A DNA stretch of 36,477 bases. Source: Planctomycetota bacterium. Lineage in GTDB: Bacteria > Planctomycetota > UBA1135 > GCA-002686595. The number at the start of each line of letters is the position of its first letter. Position 1 is the first letter of the stretch. Location of the stretch: the NCBI GenBank assembly GCA_011053145.1, contig DRLC01000068.1:1-36477 (forward strand), written 5' to 3'. This document shows, piece after piece, positions 24,510 to 33,327 of this stretch. The position numbers and the translations under genes are program-made. The notes below the pieces were generated by a model. It saw nothing but the letters and a program-made list of their open reading frames with translations, made no database searches and was not told the origin of the DNA.

Positions 24510-24998
24510 ATGAAGAACCGCCGCAAGAACAAGCTTCCCGATTCGCCCTTCCAGTTCCGCTTCGGCATTGCGATCGCCGGGGTCTCCTTCGTCGTGGTGG
24601 TCGTGCACGCGGCCGTGATCCACCTGACCCTCGGCGACCTGCTCGGGGAAGCAGCCGCCCAGCGGCTCCTCGTCGCCACCTTCGCGACCCTCGCCGCCGG
24701 CCTTCCGTTGGCCGCCGTGGCCGGGGCGCGCATCCTGTTCCCCGTCGCCGGCCCGTTGGCTCGCGTTCGCTCCCACCTGCGTGCGGTGCTCGACGGAGAG
24801 AAGCCCCGGCCTCTGGTGCTTCGCCGCGGCGACCCGCTCGGGGACGTGGCATCGATGCTGAACCGGATCCTCGAAGAGCGCGGCACGGTGCCTGAGCCCG
24901 CGAAGGGCGCTCAGCCTGCCGCGACTTCGCTCGAGGGTCCTCCTCCGGCACTCCCCACCGAGCCGGAGTACGACGACACGCCCGAGTACCTCGTCTGA
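24510..24998 (+). CDS. Two-TM protein with HAMP-like domain
   Basis: A 162-residue membrane protein. A basic N-terminus (MKNRRKNK) is followed by TM1 (about 18-40, IAIAGVSFVVVVVHAAVIHL), a short outside loop and TM2 (about 53-77). Next comes a HAMP-like segment, residues 75-125 (LFPVAGPLARVRSHLRAVLD, then LRRGDPLGDVASMLNRILEE), with the Pro and GD(x)E-like positions of HAMP linkers. The C-terminal 38 residues are Pro-rich and acidic with no output domain, so it may relay a signal by interaction or be structural. ATG 24492 (six residues longer) is an alternative; 24510 is preferred because AAAAGG lies upstream of it. Confidence 0.65.
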   Translation: MKNRRKNKLPDSPFQFRFGIAIAGVSFVVVVVHAAVIHLTLGDLLGEAAAQRLLVATFATLAAGLPLAAVAGARILFPVAGPLARVRSHLRAVLDGEKPRPLVLRRGDPLGDVASMLNRILEERGTVPEPAKGAQPAATSLEGPPPALPTEPEYDDTPEYLV

Positions 24999-25119
24999 CG
25001 GCGCGGCGGCCCGGGTCGGCATCGGATCCTCGCGAATGGAATCGGGGTGCCCTCGTATGGGCGCCGAATCCGCGGTATCACGAGCGCGGATCGGACCCTC
25101 CACCCCTACGAGCTCCCCC

Positions 25120-26064
25120 GTGACCCCCGCCGTCCGCCTCTCCGGCGTCACCAAGACGTTCGGCTCCCATACCGCCGTGCAGGACCTCTCGATCGAGGTT
25201 CCGCGCGGCGCTCTCTACGGTTTCATCGGCCCCAACGGATCCGGCAAGACCACGACGATCCGGATGATCCTGCACATCCTCGCACCGGACGAGGGGAGGA
25301 TCGAGGTGCTCGGCCAGCAGGGCACGCGGGCCGCGAACGACCGCGTGGGCTACCTCCCCGAGGAGCGCGGCCTCTACAAGAAGATGACCGTGCGCCGGCT
25401 CCTGACCTATTACGCGTCGCTCAAGGGAATGGGCGGGCGTGCGGCGAAGCGCGAGATGGACGCCTGGCTCGAGCGTTTCGAACTCACCGACTGGATCGAC
25501 AAGAAGACCGAGGCCCTGTCGAAGGGGATGAGTCAGAAGGTCCAGTTCATCGCGACGGTGATTTCGAAACCAGAGCTGATCATCCTCGATGAGCCCTTCT
25601 CCGGTCTCGATCCGGTCAATCTCGAGGTCCTGCGCAAGGCGATCCTCGATCTCAACGCGTCCGGATCGACGGTGATCTTCTCGACCCATGACATGACGGT
25701 TGCCGAGCAGATGTGCGATCAGCTCTTCATGATCTTTCGCGGCAAGAAGGTGCTGGACGGGACGCTCGAGGAGATCCAGGCGCAGTATGGGCAGGACACG
25801 CTGCGTGTGCGCACGGACGGGGGAGTTCGGGCCCTGGAAGAGATCGACGGCGTCGAGCAGGTGCTCGACCTCGGCCGCGTCCAGGAGGTGCGCTTCGCGG
25901 GGGATCCCCAGGACCTTCTGCGCGCCCTGTGCGAGCGCACACGCGTCCACCACTTCGAAGAGGCTCGGCCGACCCTACACGACATCTTCATCCGCATCGC
26001 GGGCCCCGACGCCCGCGCGGATCTTCAGGCTGGACCCGGCACGCGGGAGGCGCTGCTCCGATGA
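25120..26064 (+). CDS. ABC transporter ATP-binding protein (NatA-like)
   Basis: A 314-residue ATPase of an ABC-2 type exporter. Walker A is GPNGSGKTT (37-45), the signature is LSKGMSQK, Walker B with the catalytic Glu is LIILDEPFSGLDP, and the H-loop is STHDM. The C-terminal 90 residues form the extra domain common in NatA/EcsA-like ATPases. It is coupled by an ATGA overlap to the membrane subunit gene, so the pair forms one exporter; NatAB-type systems move sodium or unidentified substrates. GTG 25120 gives the family N-terminus (TPAVRLSGVTKTFG); ATG 25036 would add 28 residues of unfamiliar sequence but cannot be excluded. Confidence 0.9.
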   Translation: MTPAVRLSGVTKTFGSHTAVQDLSIEVPRGALYGFIGPNGSGKTTTIRMILHILAPDEGRIEVLGQQGTRAANDRVGYLPEERGLYKKMTVRRLLTYYASLKGMGGRAAKREMDAWLERFELTDWIDKKTEALSKGMSQKVQFIATVISKPELIILDEPFSGLDPVNLEVLRKAILDLNASGSTVIFSTHDMTVAEQMCDQLFMIFRGKKVLDGTLEEIQAQYGQDTLRVRTDGGVRALEEIDGVEQVLDLGRVQEVRFAGDPQDLLRALCERTRVHHFEEARPTLHDIFIRIAGPDARADLQAGPGTREALLR

Positions 26065-27377
26065 ACAAGATCTTCGCCATCGGCCGTGCCGAGTACCTCC
26101 AAGCCGTACGCTCCAAGGCCTTCCTGGTCGGAGTCTTCCTGATGCCGGTGATGATGGCCGGCAGCATCCTTGTCCAGGTCGCCCTCAAGGATCAGGTCGA
26201 TCTCGAACTGCGGCGCTGCGCTGTCGTCGATCCGACCGGGGAGCTCATGGAGGTTCTCGAGCGAGCGGTCGTCGAGCGCAACGAGGCGATCTTCGAGACG
26301 GATGAGGAGACCGGGGAACGCAAGCAGATCCGGCCCGAGTTCGCGCTCGAACGCTTCGTTCCCACCGAAGGGGAACGGGCGGACATCGTCCTCTCGAAGC
26401 GTGTCGAGGACGGGGAGCTGACGGGGTTCCTGATCCTCTCCTCCGGGATCCTCGATCCGGATGCGGTCCCGACGGAAGACGCGCTCGTGTACCACACCGA
26501 CGAACCCACCTTCACCGAACTCCCGAACTGGCTCGAGAGCGTGGTGAACAGCGAGGTACGCCGACGCCGCTTCGAGGCAGCGAAACTCGACCCGACGCTG
26601 GTGGCGAGGCTCAACCGCGCCGTACCGATGCGCACCTTCGGCTTGGCACACCTGCGCAAGGACGGCACGGTCGCCGAGGCGGAGGAGGAGAACAAGGCGC
26701 GCACCTTCGGCGTGCCGGCCGGGGCGCTGTTCTTGCTCTTCATCCTGGTGATGACCAGCGCGCCGCAACTGATGAACCAGGTCCTCGAAGAGAAGATGCA
26801 GCGCATCAGCGAGGTCCTCGTTTCGGCGGTGACCCCGTTCCAGCTCATGCTCGGAAAGCTCCTCGGATCGGTGGGTGTGTGTTCGACCCTCGCGTTGCTG
26901 TACCTGGGGGGCGTGTTTTGGTCGACCCACCACTACGGCGTTGCGAGCTTCGTCCCGCTCTCCACCTACGGGTGGTTCCTCTTGATGATGCTCTTCGCGC
27001 TCCTGATGTACGGATCGCTCTTCAGCGCGCTCGGTTCGGCCTGCTCGGAACTGCGTGACGCCCAGAGCATGATGATGCCCGCGATGCTCGTTCTGATGAT
27101 CCCGATGTTCGCGTGGTCGGCCGTTCTCGAGGCCCCCAACGGAAGCGTCGCCACCGCGCTGACCTTCTTTCCGACCGCGACCCCGATGATCCTCTTGATC
27201 CGGCTGCTGGCGCCTCCGGGGCCACCGCTCGTCGAGGTCCTCGGCGGCGTTGCCATGTGCATCGTCACGACCCTCGCACTAGTCTGGGCGAGTGGAAAGA
27301 TCTTCCGAGTGGGCGTCCTCGCCCAGGGGCAGGCGCCGAGCTATCGCAAGCTCATCGGCTGGATCCTGTCGAAGTAG
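26061..27377 (+). CDS. ABC-2 type exporter permease (NatB-like)
   Basis: A 438-residue membrane partner of the ATPase encoded just upstream, with which it overlaps by four bases. The architecture is typical of NatB/ABC2_membrane_3 proteins: an N-terminal helix (AFLVGVFLMPVMMAGSILVQ, about 18-37), a large extracytoplasmic domain of roughly 180 residues, then about five or six helices from residue 225 on. The conserved EEKMQRISEVLVSAVTPFQL precedes the helical block and SELRDAQSMMMPAMLVLMIP follows within it. The substrate cannot be inferred. The stop is 18 bases before the next gene, so the flavoprotein may be in the same transcript. Confidence 0.88.
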   Translation: MNKIFAIGRAEYLQAVRSKAFLVGVFLMPVMMAGSILVQVALKDQVDLELRRCAVVDPTGELMEVLERAVVERNEAIFETDEETGERKQIRPEFALERFVPTEGERADIVLSKRVEDGELTGFLILSSGILDPDAVPTEDALVYHTDEPTFTELPNWLESVVNSEVRRRRFEAAKLDPTLVARLNRAVPMRTFGLAHLRKDGTVAEAEEENKARTFGVPAGALFLLFILVMTSAPQLMNQVLEEKMQRISEVLVSAVTPFQLMLGKLLGSVGVCSTLALLYLGGVFWSTHHYGVASFVPLSTYGWFLLMMLFALLMYGSLFSALGSACSELRDAQSMMMPAMLVLMIPMFAWSAVLEAPNGSVATALTFFPTATPMILLIRLLAPPGPPLVEVLGGVAMCIVTTLALVWASGKIFRVGVLAQGQAPSYRKLIGWILSK

Positions 27378-27395
27378 CGCGGCGGAGCGACGGCG

Positions 27396-28679
27396 ATGAA
27401 CGCCGGGCGATCGGACTGCGACGTGCTCGTCGTCGGCGCGGGTGCGGCGGGGCTCTGGGCCGCGGCTCGCGCGGCCGAGGGAGGTGCGCGTGTATGTCTC
27501 TTCGAGAAGACTCCTCGCGCCGGTACGAAGGTGCTCGCCAGCGGAGGGACGCACTGCAACCTGACGACGACCCTGCCTCCCGAGGATGCGGCTCGACTCT
27601 TCGGTTCGGCGGGAGCGCGGTTCCTGCGCCACGCGTTTCGAGCGCTGCCCCCCGCGGCGGTCCGCGAACACTTCCGAACGCTCGGCGTCGAGACCGTCGA
27701 GGCACCGCTCGACAAGGTCTTCCCGGCGAGCGGACGTGCGCGGGACGTGCGCGACGCACTCCGTGCTTGGGCGCTTCGTGCTGGAGCCCGACTGCGCCTC
27801 GACTCCGCCGTCGTCGGGATCGAGGCACCGGACCCGGGCGGCCCGTGGGGCGTGCGGCTCGCGTCCGGGGAACGGGTTCTCACACGCTTCCTCGTTCTCG
27901 CGGTGGGGGGCAGGAGCTTCGCCCGCACGGGAACGAGCGGAGACGGGTACCGGTGGCTTCGCGAGCTCGACCTCCCCATCGTGGAGCCCGTCCCCGCCCT
28001 CGTCCCCCTCACGAGTCCCGCCGGGTGGGTCCATGAACTCTCGGGGATCTCCCTCCAGGATGTGGAGGTCCGCCTCGCCGAGCCGGGAGGCAAGACGATC
28101 GCCCGCCGCTCTCGACCGATCGTCTTCACGCACACAGGGATCTCGGGACCTGGGGCGATGGACCTTTCGGAGCACGTCGCCCGCGCCGGCCGGCCCCTCG
28201 AAGCACGACTCGATCTTCTGCCCGCCGTCGAGCGCGAGGAAGTGCGCGCGCTCCTGATCCGCTTCGGCTCGGTCCCAGGCCGTCCCGGAATCGGCCGCGC
28301 CCTCGCCCAGTCCGGTCACGTCTTTCCGCGCCGCCTCGTGGCCGCACTCGCGCGTCAGGCGGGATTCGAGCGTCCGCCCTCCTGCGCGGACCTCGCCCGC
28401 GCGAGCCGCCACCGCCTCGTCGAGGCGCTCAAGGGACTCGCGGTCCCGATCGACGGGACCCTCGGCTTCGACCGCGCCGAGGTCACCGCGGGAGGTCTCG
28501 CCCTCGGGGCGGTCGACCCGGGCACGATGCAGGTGCGCTCTCGCCCCGGCCTTTTCGTCTGCGGGGAACTTCTCGACCTCCAGGGCCCGATCGGCGGCCT
28601 GAACTTCCAGGCTGCCTTCGCAACCGCCGAACTCGTGGGGAGAACGCTCCAACGAACCGTTCCTGGCGCCGTTTCCTAA
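27396..28679 (+). CDS. HI0933/BaiN-type NAD(P)/FAD-dependent oxidoreductase
   Basis: A 427-residue flavoprotein. The FAD Rossmann motif is DVLVVGAGAAGLWAAARAAE followed by CLFEKTPRAGTKVLASGGTHCNLT, the family hallmark (usually GrKlliSGgGRCNvTN). The end, GLFVCGELLDLQGPIGGLNF then QAAFATAELVG, is the second FAD-contact region of this family. Members are widespread and mostly uncharacterised; some gut members act in bile-acid metabolism (BaiN), which should not be assumed here. The ATG 27396 has a CGGAG Shine-Dalgarno about 8 bases upstream. Confidence 0.88.
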   Translation: MNAGRSDCDVLVVGAGAAGLWAAARAAEGGARVCLFEKTPRAGTKVLASGGTHCNLTTTLPPEDAARLFGSAGARFLRHAFRALPPAAVREHFRTLGVETVEAPLDKVFPASGRARDVRDALRAWALRAGARLRLDSAVVGIEAPDPGGPWGVRLASGERVLTRFLVLAVGGRSFARTGTSGDGYRWLRELDLPIVEPVPALVPLTSPAGWVHELSGISLQDVEVRLAEPGGKTIARRSRPIVFTHTGISGPGAMDLSEHVARAGRPLEARLDLLPAVEREEVRALLIRFGSVPGRPGIGRALAQSGHVFPRRLVAALARQAGFERPPSCADLARASRHRLVEALKGLAVPIDGTLGFDRAEVTAGGLALGAVDPGTMQVRSRPGLFVCGELLDLQGPIGGLNFQAAFATAELVGRTLQRTVPGAVS

Positions 28680-28792
28680 CCGAGGTGCCACCGCTACGAT
28701 GCCGCCGAGGCTTCTCCGTGGATACGGAGGGTTCTTCCTTCGGCTGCGGTTCGAATGAGCCGAACAGGCATCGGGGATCAGCGAGACCTTCC

Positions 28793-30181
28793 ATGGATCG
28801 GGCGCACTTCTACGAAAGGGACTACTACGGGACGACGTTCCTGCACCCGCTCGCCGCGGCCTCGATGATCCTTCTCGGGATCATGACGCTGGCGTTGCCG
28901 CGGAAGTACGCACTCCTCCCGCTCCTGCTCCTGATCAATTTCATCCCGTGCTCGCAGCGGATCGCGATCGCCGGCCTCGATTTCAACCTACTGCGGATCA
29001 TGATCATCTTCGGGTGGACGAGGATCCTGATGCGGGGAGAGTTCAAGGACATGGGCCTCGTCAAGCTCGACAAGCTCATGCTCGCCTGGGCGGCGTCCGA
29101 AACGCTGATCTACGTTCTGCAGTTCAAGAACTTCGGCGCGCTCGTGACGATGAGTGGGCGCATGATGGAGGCCGTCGGCGGGTACTTCATGGTGCGGGCT
29201 TTCGTGCGTTCCTGGGCGGACTTGAAGGCGCTCGCCCAGTGCATCTGCATCATCTCGATCCCCGTTGCGATTTTCTTCGTGATCGAGAAGAACACGGGGC
29301 GGAACTACTTCTCCATCTTTGGTGGTGTCCCCGAATACACGCACGAGAGGGAAGGCAAGCTCCGAGCGATGGGCGCGATCGCGAACCCGATTCTGGCGGG
29401 CTGCATGTGGGGGGCCTTCCTGCCTTTGATGGCCGCCCTTCTATGGCAGAAGGGCTCGCAGTTCCTAGGCGCCTGGGGAGTTCTGAACGGGCTGGTCGTC
29501 GTCGTCGCCTGCGCATCGAGCACGCCGCTCGCGTCCGTGATGGCCGCAGGGCTCGGCGGCTTTCTCTTTCTGCATCGCCGAAAGATGCACGAGATTCGGA
29601 AGGCGATCATCTGGGGCAGTATCGGGATGCACCTTTTGATGGAGACCCAGGGGCACCCACTTTGGCACCTGTTGGCGCGCATCGACCTCGTCGGGGGGTC
29701 GACCGGGTGGCACCGTTACAATCTGATCAACCAGTGGATCCACCGCTTCTGGGAATGGGCGCTGCTCGGAACCAAGACTACGGCGCACTGGGGATGGGGC
29801 CTCTGGGACGTCACGAACCAGTTCGTTCTCGAGTCGGTCCGGGGTGGGCTGCTGACGCTGATCGTCTTCGTCTGGATGATCGGGACCGCGTTCCGCTACG
29901 TCGGCCCCCTGTGGCGCTGGACGGAAGGAAACCGTGCCGAGGTTGCGATGGCCTGGGCGCTCGGCTGTTCGCTCTTCGCTCACATCTCTTCGTTCATCGC
30001 TGTTTCCTACTTCGGGCAGATGGTGATCGTGTTCTACATGCAGATCGCGCTGATCGCCGGGCTCTATGCCGCGATGAAGAGGGCCCAGGCCGAAGGGACC
30101 GAGGAGGTTCGGGAAGAGGGGGAGACCGCCGAGGTCGCCTCGGTTCCTTATCGGAGACGCAGGCCGCTGCTAGGCGCCTGA
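28793..30181 (+). CDS. O-antigen ligase/Wzy-like polytopic membrane protein
   Basis: A 462-residue inner-membrane protein with about 10-12 predicted helices and a large polar loop near residues 310-350. The layout and motifs (early TMs with PLLLLINFIPCSQR; loop with GWHRYNLINQWIHRFWEWAL, compare the R...W loop of Wzy/WaaL proteins; TM block VLESVRGGLLTLIVFVWMIG) fit O-antigen ligases and exopolysaccharide polymerases. It probably acts in surface glycan assembly; neither activity can be told apart here. ATG 28793 is used; an in-frame alternative at 28685 adds 36 unfamiliar residues. Its stop is only 3 bases from that of the convergent sigma-fusion gene. Confidence 0.65.
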   Translation: MDRAHFYERDYYGTTFLHPLAAASMILLGIMTLALPRKYALLPLLLLINFIPCSQRIAIAGLDFNLLRIMIIFGWTRILMRGEFKDMGLVKLDKLMLAWAASETLIYVLQFKNFGALVTMSGRMMEAVGGYFMVRAFVRSWADLKALAQCICIISIPVAIFFVIEKNTGRNYFSIFGGVPEYTHEREGKLRAMGAIANPILAGCMWGAFLPLMAALLWQKGSQFLGAWGVLNGLVVVVACASSTPLASVMAAGLGGFLFLHRRKMHEIRKAIIWGSIGMHLLMETQGHPLWHLLARIDLVGGSTGWHRYNLINQWIHRFWEWALLGTKTTAHWGWGLWDVTNQFVLESVRGGLLTLIVFVWMIGTAFRYVGPLWRWTEGNRAEVAMAWALGCSLFAHISSFIAVSYFGQMVIVFYMQIALIAGLYAAMKRAQAEGTEEVREEGETAEVASVPYRRRRPLLGA

Positions 30182-30184
30182 CCC

Positions 30185-33100
30185 TCAGGGCCAGTGGACC
30201 CCCGCGGAGGGGTCTTCCGGCACGATCACGTCCCGGCGAACCCAGTCGGTTCCGTCGAGTCCCTCGATCCGCAGCGTGGAGCCGGCGGGCGCGGCGGGAA
30301 TGCGCTGGGCTCCGCCGGCGTCCCGTTCCGTCGCGAGTTCGATCGGGCGCTCGAGGGGCGTCGAGGCGAGAGAGACCAAGAAGACGCGCAACCGGGGACC
30401 GGAGTCGGGGTGTTCGACCGGGAGCGCGGCACTCGGAAGGGAGACCTGGAGTGGCCCCTGCTCGGGGACGTCCACCTCGAGTGCGAGGGGAAGGGAGCCG
30501 GGCGCTTCGCGCAGCAGGAGTAGAGCGGGTCCGACATGGCGGCGTGCGAGCAGGCGGCCCGCCTCCACGTAGGAGGCTTCGAGTTCGGGCGCGTTCGGGT
30601 CACCGAGTGGGACGAGCGTGGCGGAGGTGAAGGAGGGATCCGGCGCACCGCCGCGGAGGCACTCGATGCTCAGGGCGGGGGGATCGGTCGGCAGCGTCAG
30701 GGTGCGGCTCTCCCCGGGTTCCAGATCCAACGCATAGGTGGAGCCCCGCCAGCGCAGCGAGAACGGGCCCGGTGCGAGATGGGGCAGGATCCGGACGCGC
30801 TCGGCGCCTGCGATGCCGAGGCTGCCGAGCGATCCCGGGACGACGAGCCGTGTCCCAGAGCCCGCGTCGAGCCGTGCCGTTTCGGAGGGGTCGGGGGCGG
30901 CCTTGCCGTCGAGTTCGAGGCGCAGTCGGGCAAAGGGGACGAGGGTCATGCGCAGGGTCCGGCCATCCGGCTCGAGTGGATCGTCCCGGAAGTCGTAGGA
31001 GGCCGCGATCCCGACGCCGAGCCGCTCCGCTTCGACGCGAAGCGGCAACCCGCCCGCGCCCGCCGTGGGGAGCTCGACCCGCCCGTCCGCATCCGTGAGG
31101 TAGCGGAGCGCGGCTTCGCGGCCCTGATTCCGGACGACCAGCGTGACGAGGGCATCCGGCACCGGGACACCCGCCGGATCGACCGCGACCACGGAGAGGA
31201 CCGGCGGCAGAGACGACGTGGAATGTTCGCAAGCTTCGGCGACAGCATCACCAGACGCCTCGAGTTGTACCGAGAGGCCGCTCGCAGGCGCCGCCGCGGA
31301 GACGTTGGCGAGGACGAGGCGACCCTCCAGAGGGCCGTCCGTGGCGATGAGCTGCAGGTCCCCCGGCGGCAATTCGAACTCGAAATGCCCTTCCGGCCCA
31401 GCGTGGACCGATGCGATGCGCTGTCCGGCGCGGAACGCGTGAAGAACCGGATCGTGCGGCGCAGCTTCGCTCGGGGGGACGAGATCTCCGGTGAGTCGGA
31501 CGAGCTCCGGGCCGGTGATCCGCCCCAGGTCGAGGGAGGCGTCGGGGAGCAGTTCGACCTCCAGGGGAGTCCCCGAAGGGCCGGCGAGGATCCGGGCTGG
31601 GCCGCTCCGCGCGCGTTCGAATCGAAAGCGTCCCATCTCGTCGGTGACGGAGATGCGGGCCGGCGTCGCCCCAACCCCAGCGACCGGGGCCTCGATCAGG
31701 GAGACCGTGGCTCCTTCGAGCGCTGACCCGCCGGGATCCACCAGGGTTCCCTCCACGACCGTGGTCGCGGGCGCGCTCAGCACGATGCGGGAGTGCCGGG
31801 TCCGCGGGTCGATGCGCACGGTCCGGCGATCGAAGCGATACCCGTCCGAACCCCCATCCGCGCTCAGTTCGAGGTCGATCGGCACCCCGGCTGGGAGGCC
31901 GGTGAGGGATGCCTGTCCGACGTTGTCGAGGTGCGTCTCACGCGCGAGCGTGTCCCCCGTCCCGAAGATCGCATCCACCCGCGGCCGCGCACGGATCGCG
32001 AGGCCGGGCAGTGGGTTCTCGTCGGCGTCCACGAGGGCCACGTCGAGCGTCCCCTCGGCGAGCATTCCGACCTGCAGCACGGCGCCCTCGGGCAGCTCGA
32101 ACAGCTCCTCGGGGTCGACCCGGCGCGGCAGGTAGTCCGGTCGGGTCAACAGGAGCTCCGTCTGGGCCGTCGCGATCTCACGCGCGGCTTCGGGGAGGCG
32201 GAGCACAAGGCCTCCTCCGTGGCCGCTCTCGCCGAGTCCGAGGCTCTGGGGCACGAGCCGGCCGGAGGGGTCGCGCCCGTGGAACACGACCTCGACCCGC
32301 ACCCCCTCGAGGGCCGCCTCGTTCACGGCATCGAGGACGAGCAGGGAGTTCAAACGCTCGGGACGGTCCGCCATCGGGGTCGAGCGCCCGAGGAAGGCCC
32401 CCGCCTCCCGGCCGGGCCGATCCACGATGGTCAGGGGCCTTCGGTGCCCCCACGGCGTTCGGCCAGCGGCGACCTGGGAGCCGTCGCCGAGGAGCCACCA
32501 GATGCCCCCGAGCGTGACGGCGGTGAGTCCTGCGGCCTGGACGAGGGCGATCGCCCCAGCGGACAGGCCTGCCGTGCCCCCGAGGGTGTGCGATGCGCCG
32601 GTGCCGGCCGCGGCCTCCCCACCGGAGGGCCCGGGAGCGGGCGGGATCGCGCCCTGGGGGTCGTGGGCCATGAGCAGCAGCAGCGCTCCGAGGGGCATGC
32701 CCGCCTCTTCCTCGTCGAATTCCGCCGCGAGCTTTCGGCGCAGGTGGCGCATGGCACGCTGGATCTGGGAGCGCACCGTCGAGGGGGTGATCCCGCGCGC
32801 CCGCGCGACCTCCTCGGTGGAGAGCTCCTCGAAGTAGCGCAGGACGACGGTCGTGCGGTAGGGCTCGTCGAGCTCGAGCACCGCTTCGACGATCTGGCGC
32901 CGCATCGACGCCTTCTGAAGGGCTTCGGCGGGGGAGGGGACCTCGGCCACGCGCCGACTGACACGCTCCTCGCGCTCACGCCGGGCGCTCTCCTGGCGCC
33001 CGCGCTGGAAGACAGCGTTGCGCGCAACGGTCCGCAGCCACTGGCGCATCGCCCGGGGCTCCCGCGGACCCGATTCCAGGGCGCGCACGAAGGTCTCCTG

Positions 33101-33202
33101 GACCGCGTCCTCGGCCCGGTGGGGGTCGCGGACGAGGCTCCGGCACAGGGCGCGGATCCAGCCGGCGTTCTCGAGCAGGGCTTCGGCGTTGGGGGGCGGC
33201 AT
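30185..33202 (-). CDS. ECF sigma factor fused through one TM helix to carboxypeptidase-regulatory-like domains
   Basis: A 1005-residue protein. Residues 10-75 are sigma region 2 (RSLVRDPHRAEDAVQETFVR, MRQWLRTVARNAVF) and 100-160 region 4 (LDEPYRTTVVLRYFEELSTE, ITPSTVRSQIQRAMRHLRRK, a complete helix-turn-helix). After a Gly/Ala/Pro linker, residues 213-238 form a single membrane helix (AGAIALVQAAGLTAVTLGGI). The remaining 765 residues look extracytoplasmic, with several units like carboxypeptidase regulatory or Ig-like sandwiches (VVEGTLVDPGGSALEGATVS, LSVVAVDPAGVPVPDALVTL). So the sigma factor is membrane-tethered to what may be a sensor. No anti-sigma gene adjoins. ATG 33202 has GAGG upstream; the frame stays open far beyond, but that is antisense to glpD. 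Confidence 0.85.
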   Translation of the reverse strand: MPPPNAEALLENAGWIRALCRSLVRDPHRAEDAVQETFVRALESGPREPRAMRQWLRTVARNAVFQRGRQESARREREERVSRRVAEVPSPAEALQKASMRRQIVEAVLELDEPYRTTVVLRYFEELSTEEVARARGITPSTVRSQIQRAMRHLRRKLAAEFDEEEAGMPLGALLLLMAHDPQGAIPPAPGPSGGEAAAGTGASHTLGGTAGLSAGAIALVQAAGLTAVTLGGIWWLLGDGSQVAAGRTPWGHRRPLTIVDRPGREAGAFLGRSTPMADRPERLNSLLVLDAVNEAALEGVRVEVVFHGRDPSGRLVPQSLGLGESGHGGGLVLRLPEAAREIATAQTELLLTRPDYLPRRVDPEELFELPEGAVLQVGMLAEGTLDVALVDADENPLPGLAIRARPRVDAIFGTGDTLARETHLDNVGQASLTGLPAGVPIDLELSADGGSDGYRFDRRTVRIDPRTRHSRIVLSAPATTVVEGTLVDPGGSALEGATVSLIEAPVAGVGATPARISVTDEMGRFRFERARSGPARILAGPSGTPLEVELLPDASLDLGRITGPELVRLTGDLVPPSEAAPHDPVLHAFRAGQRIASVHAGPEGHFEFELPPGDLQLIATDGPLEGRLVLANVSAAAPASGLSVQLEASGDAVAEACEHSTSSLPPVLSVVAVDPAGVPVPDALVTLVVRNQGREAALRYLTDADGRVELPTAGAGGLPLRVEAERLGVGIAASYDFRDDPLEPDGRTLRMTLVPFARLRLELDGKAAPDPSETARLDAGSGTRLVVPGSLGSLGIAGAERVRILPHLAPGPFSLRWRGSTYALDLEPGESRTLTLPTDPPALSIECLRGGAPDPSFTSATLVPLGDPNAPELEASYVEAGRLLARRHVGPALLLLREAPGSLPLALEVDVPEQGPLQVSLPSAALPVEHPDSGPRLRVFLVSLASTPLERPIELATERDAGGAQRIPAAPAGSTLRIEGLDGTDWVRRDVIVPEDPSAGVHWP

Positions 33203-33327
33203 ATCTCCTCGCGTACCAGGACGCAGCCGACGCGTCCGGTGTCCCATCGGACGCCGGAATAGTTCGCGGATGGTGGTGGGGAACAGGAAAAGGCCCCGGC
33301 GAGCGAGGGAATCGGTCCCGGTGCCCC

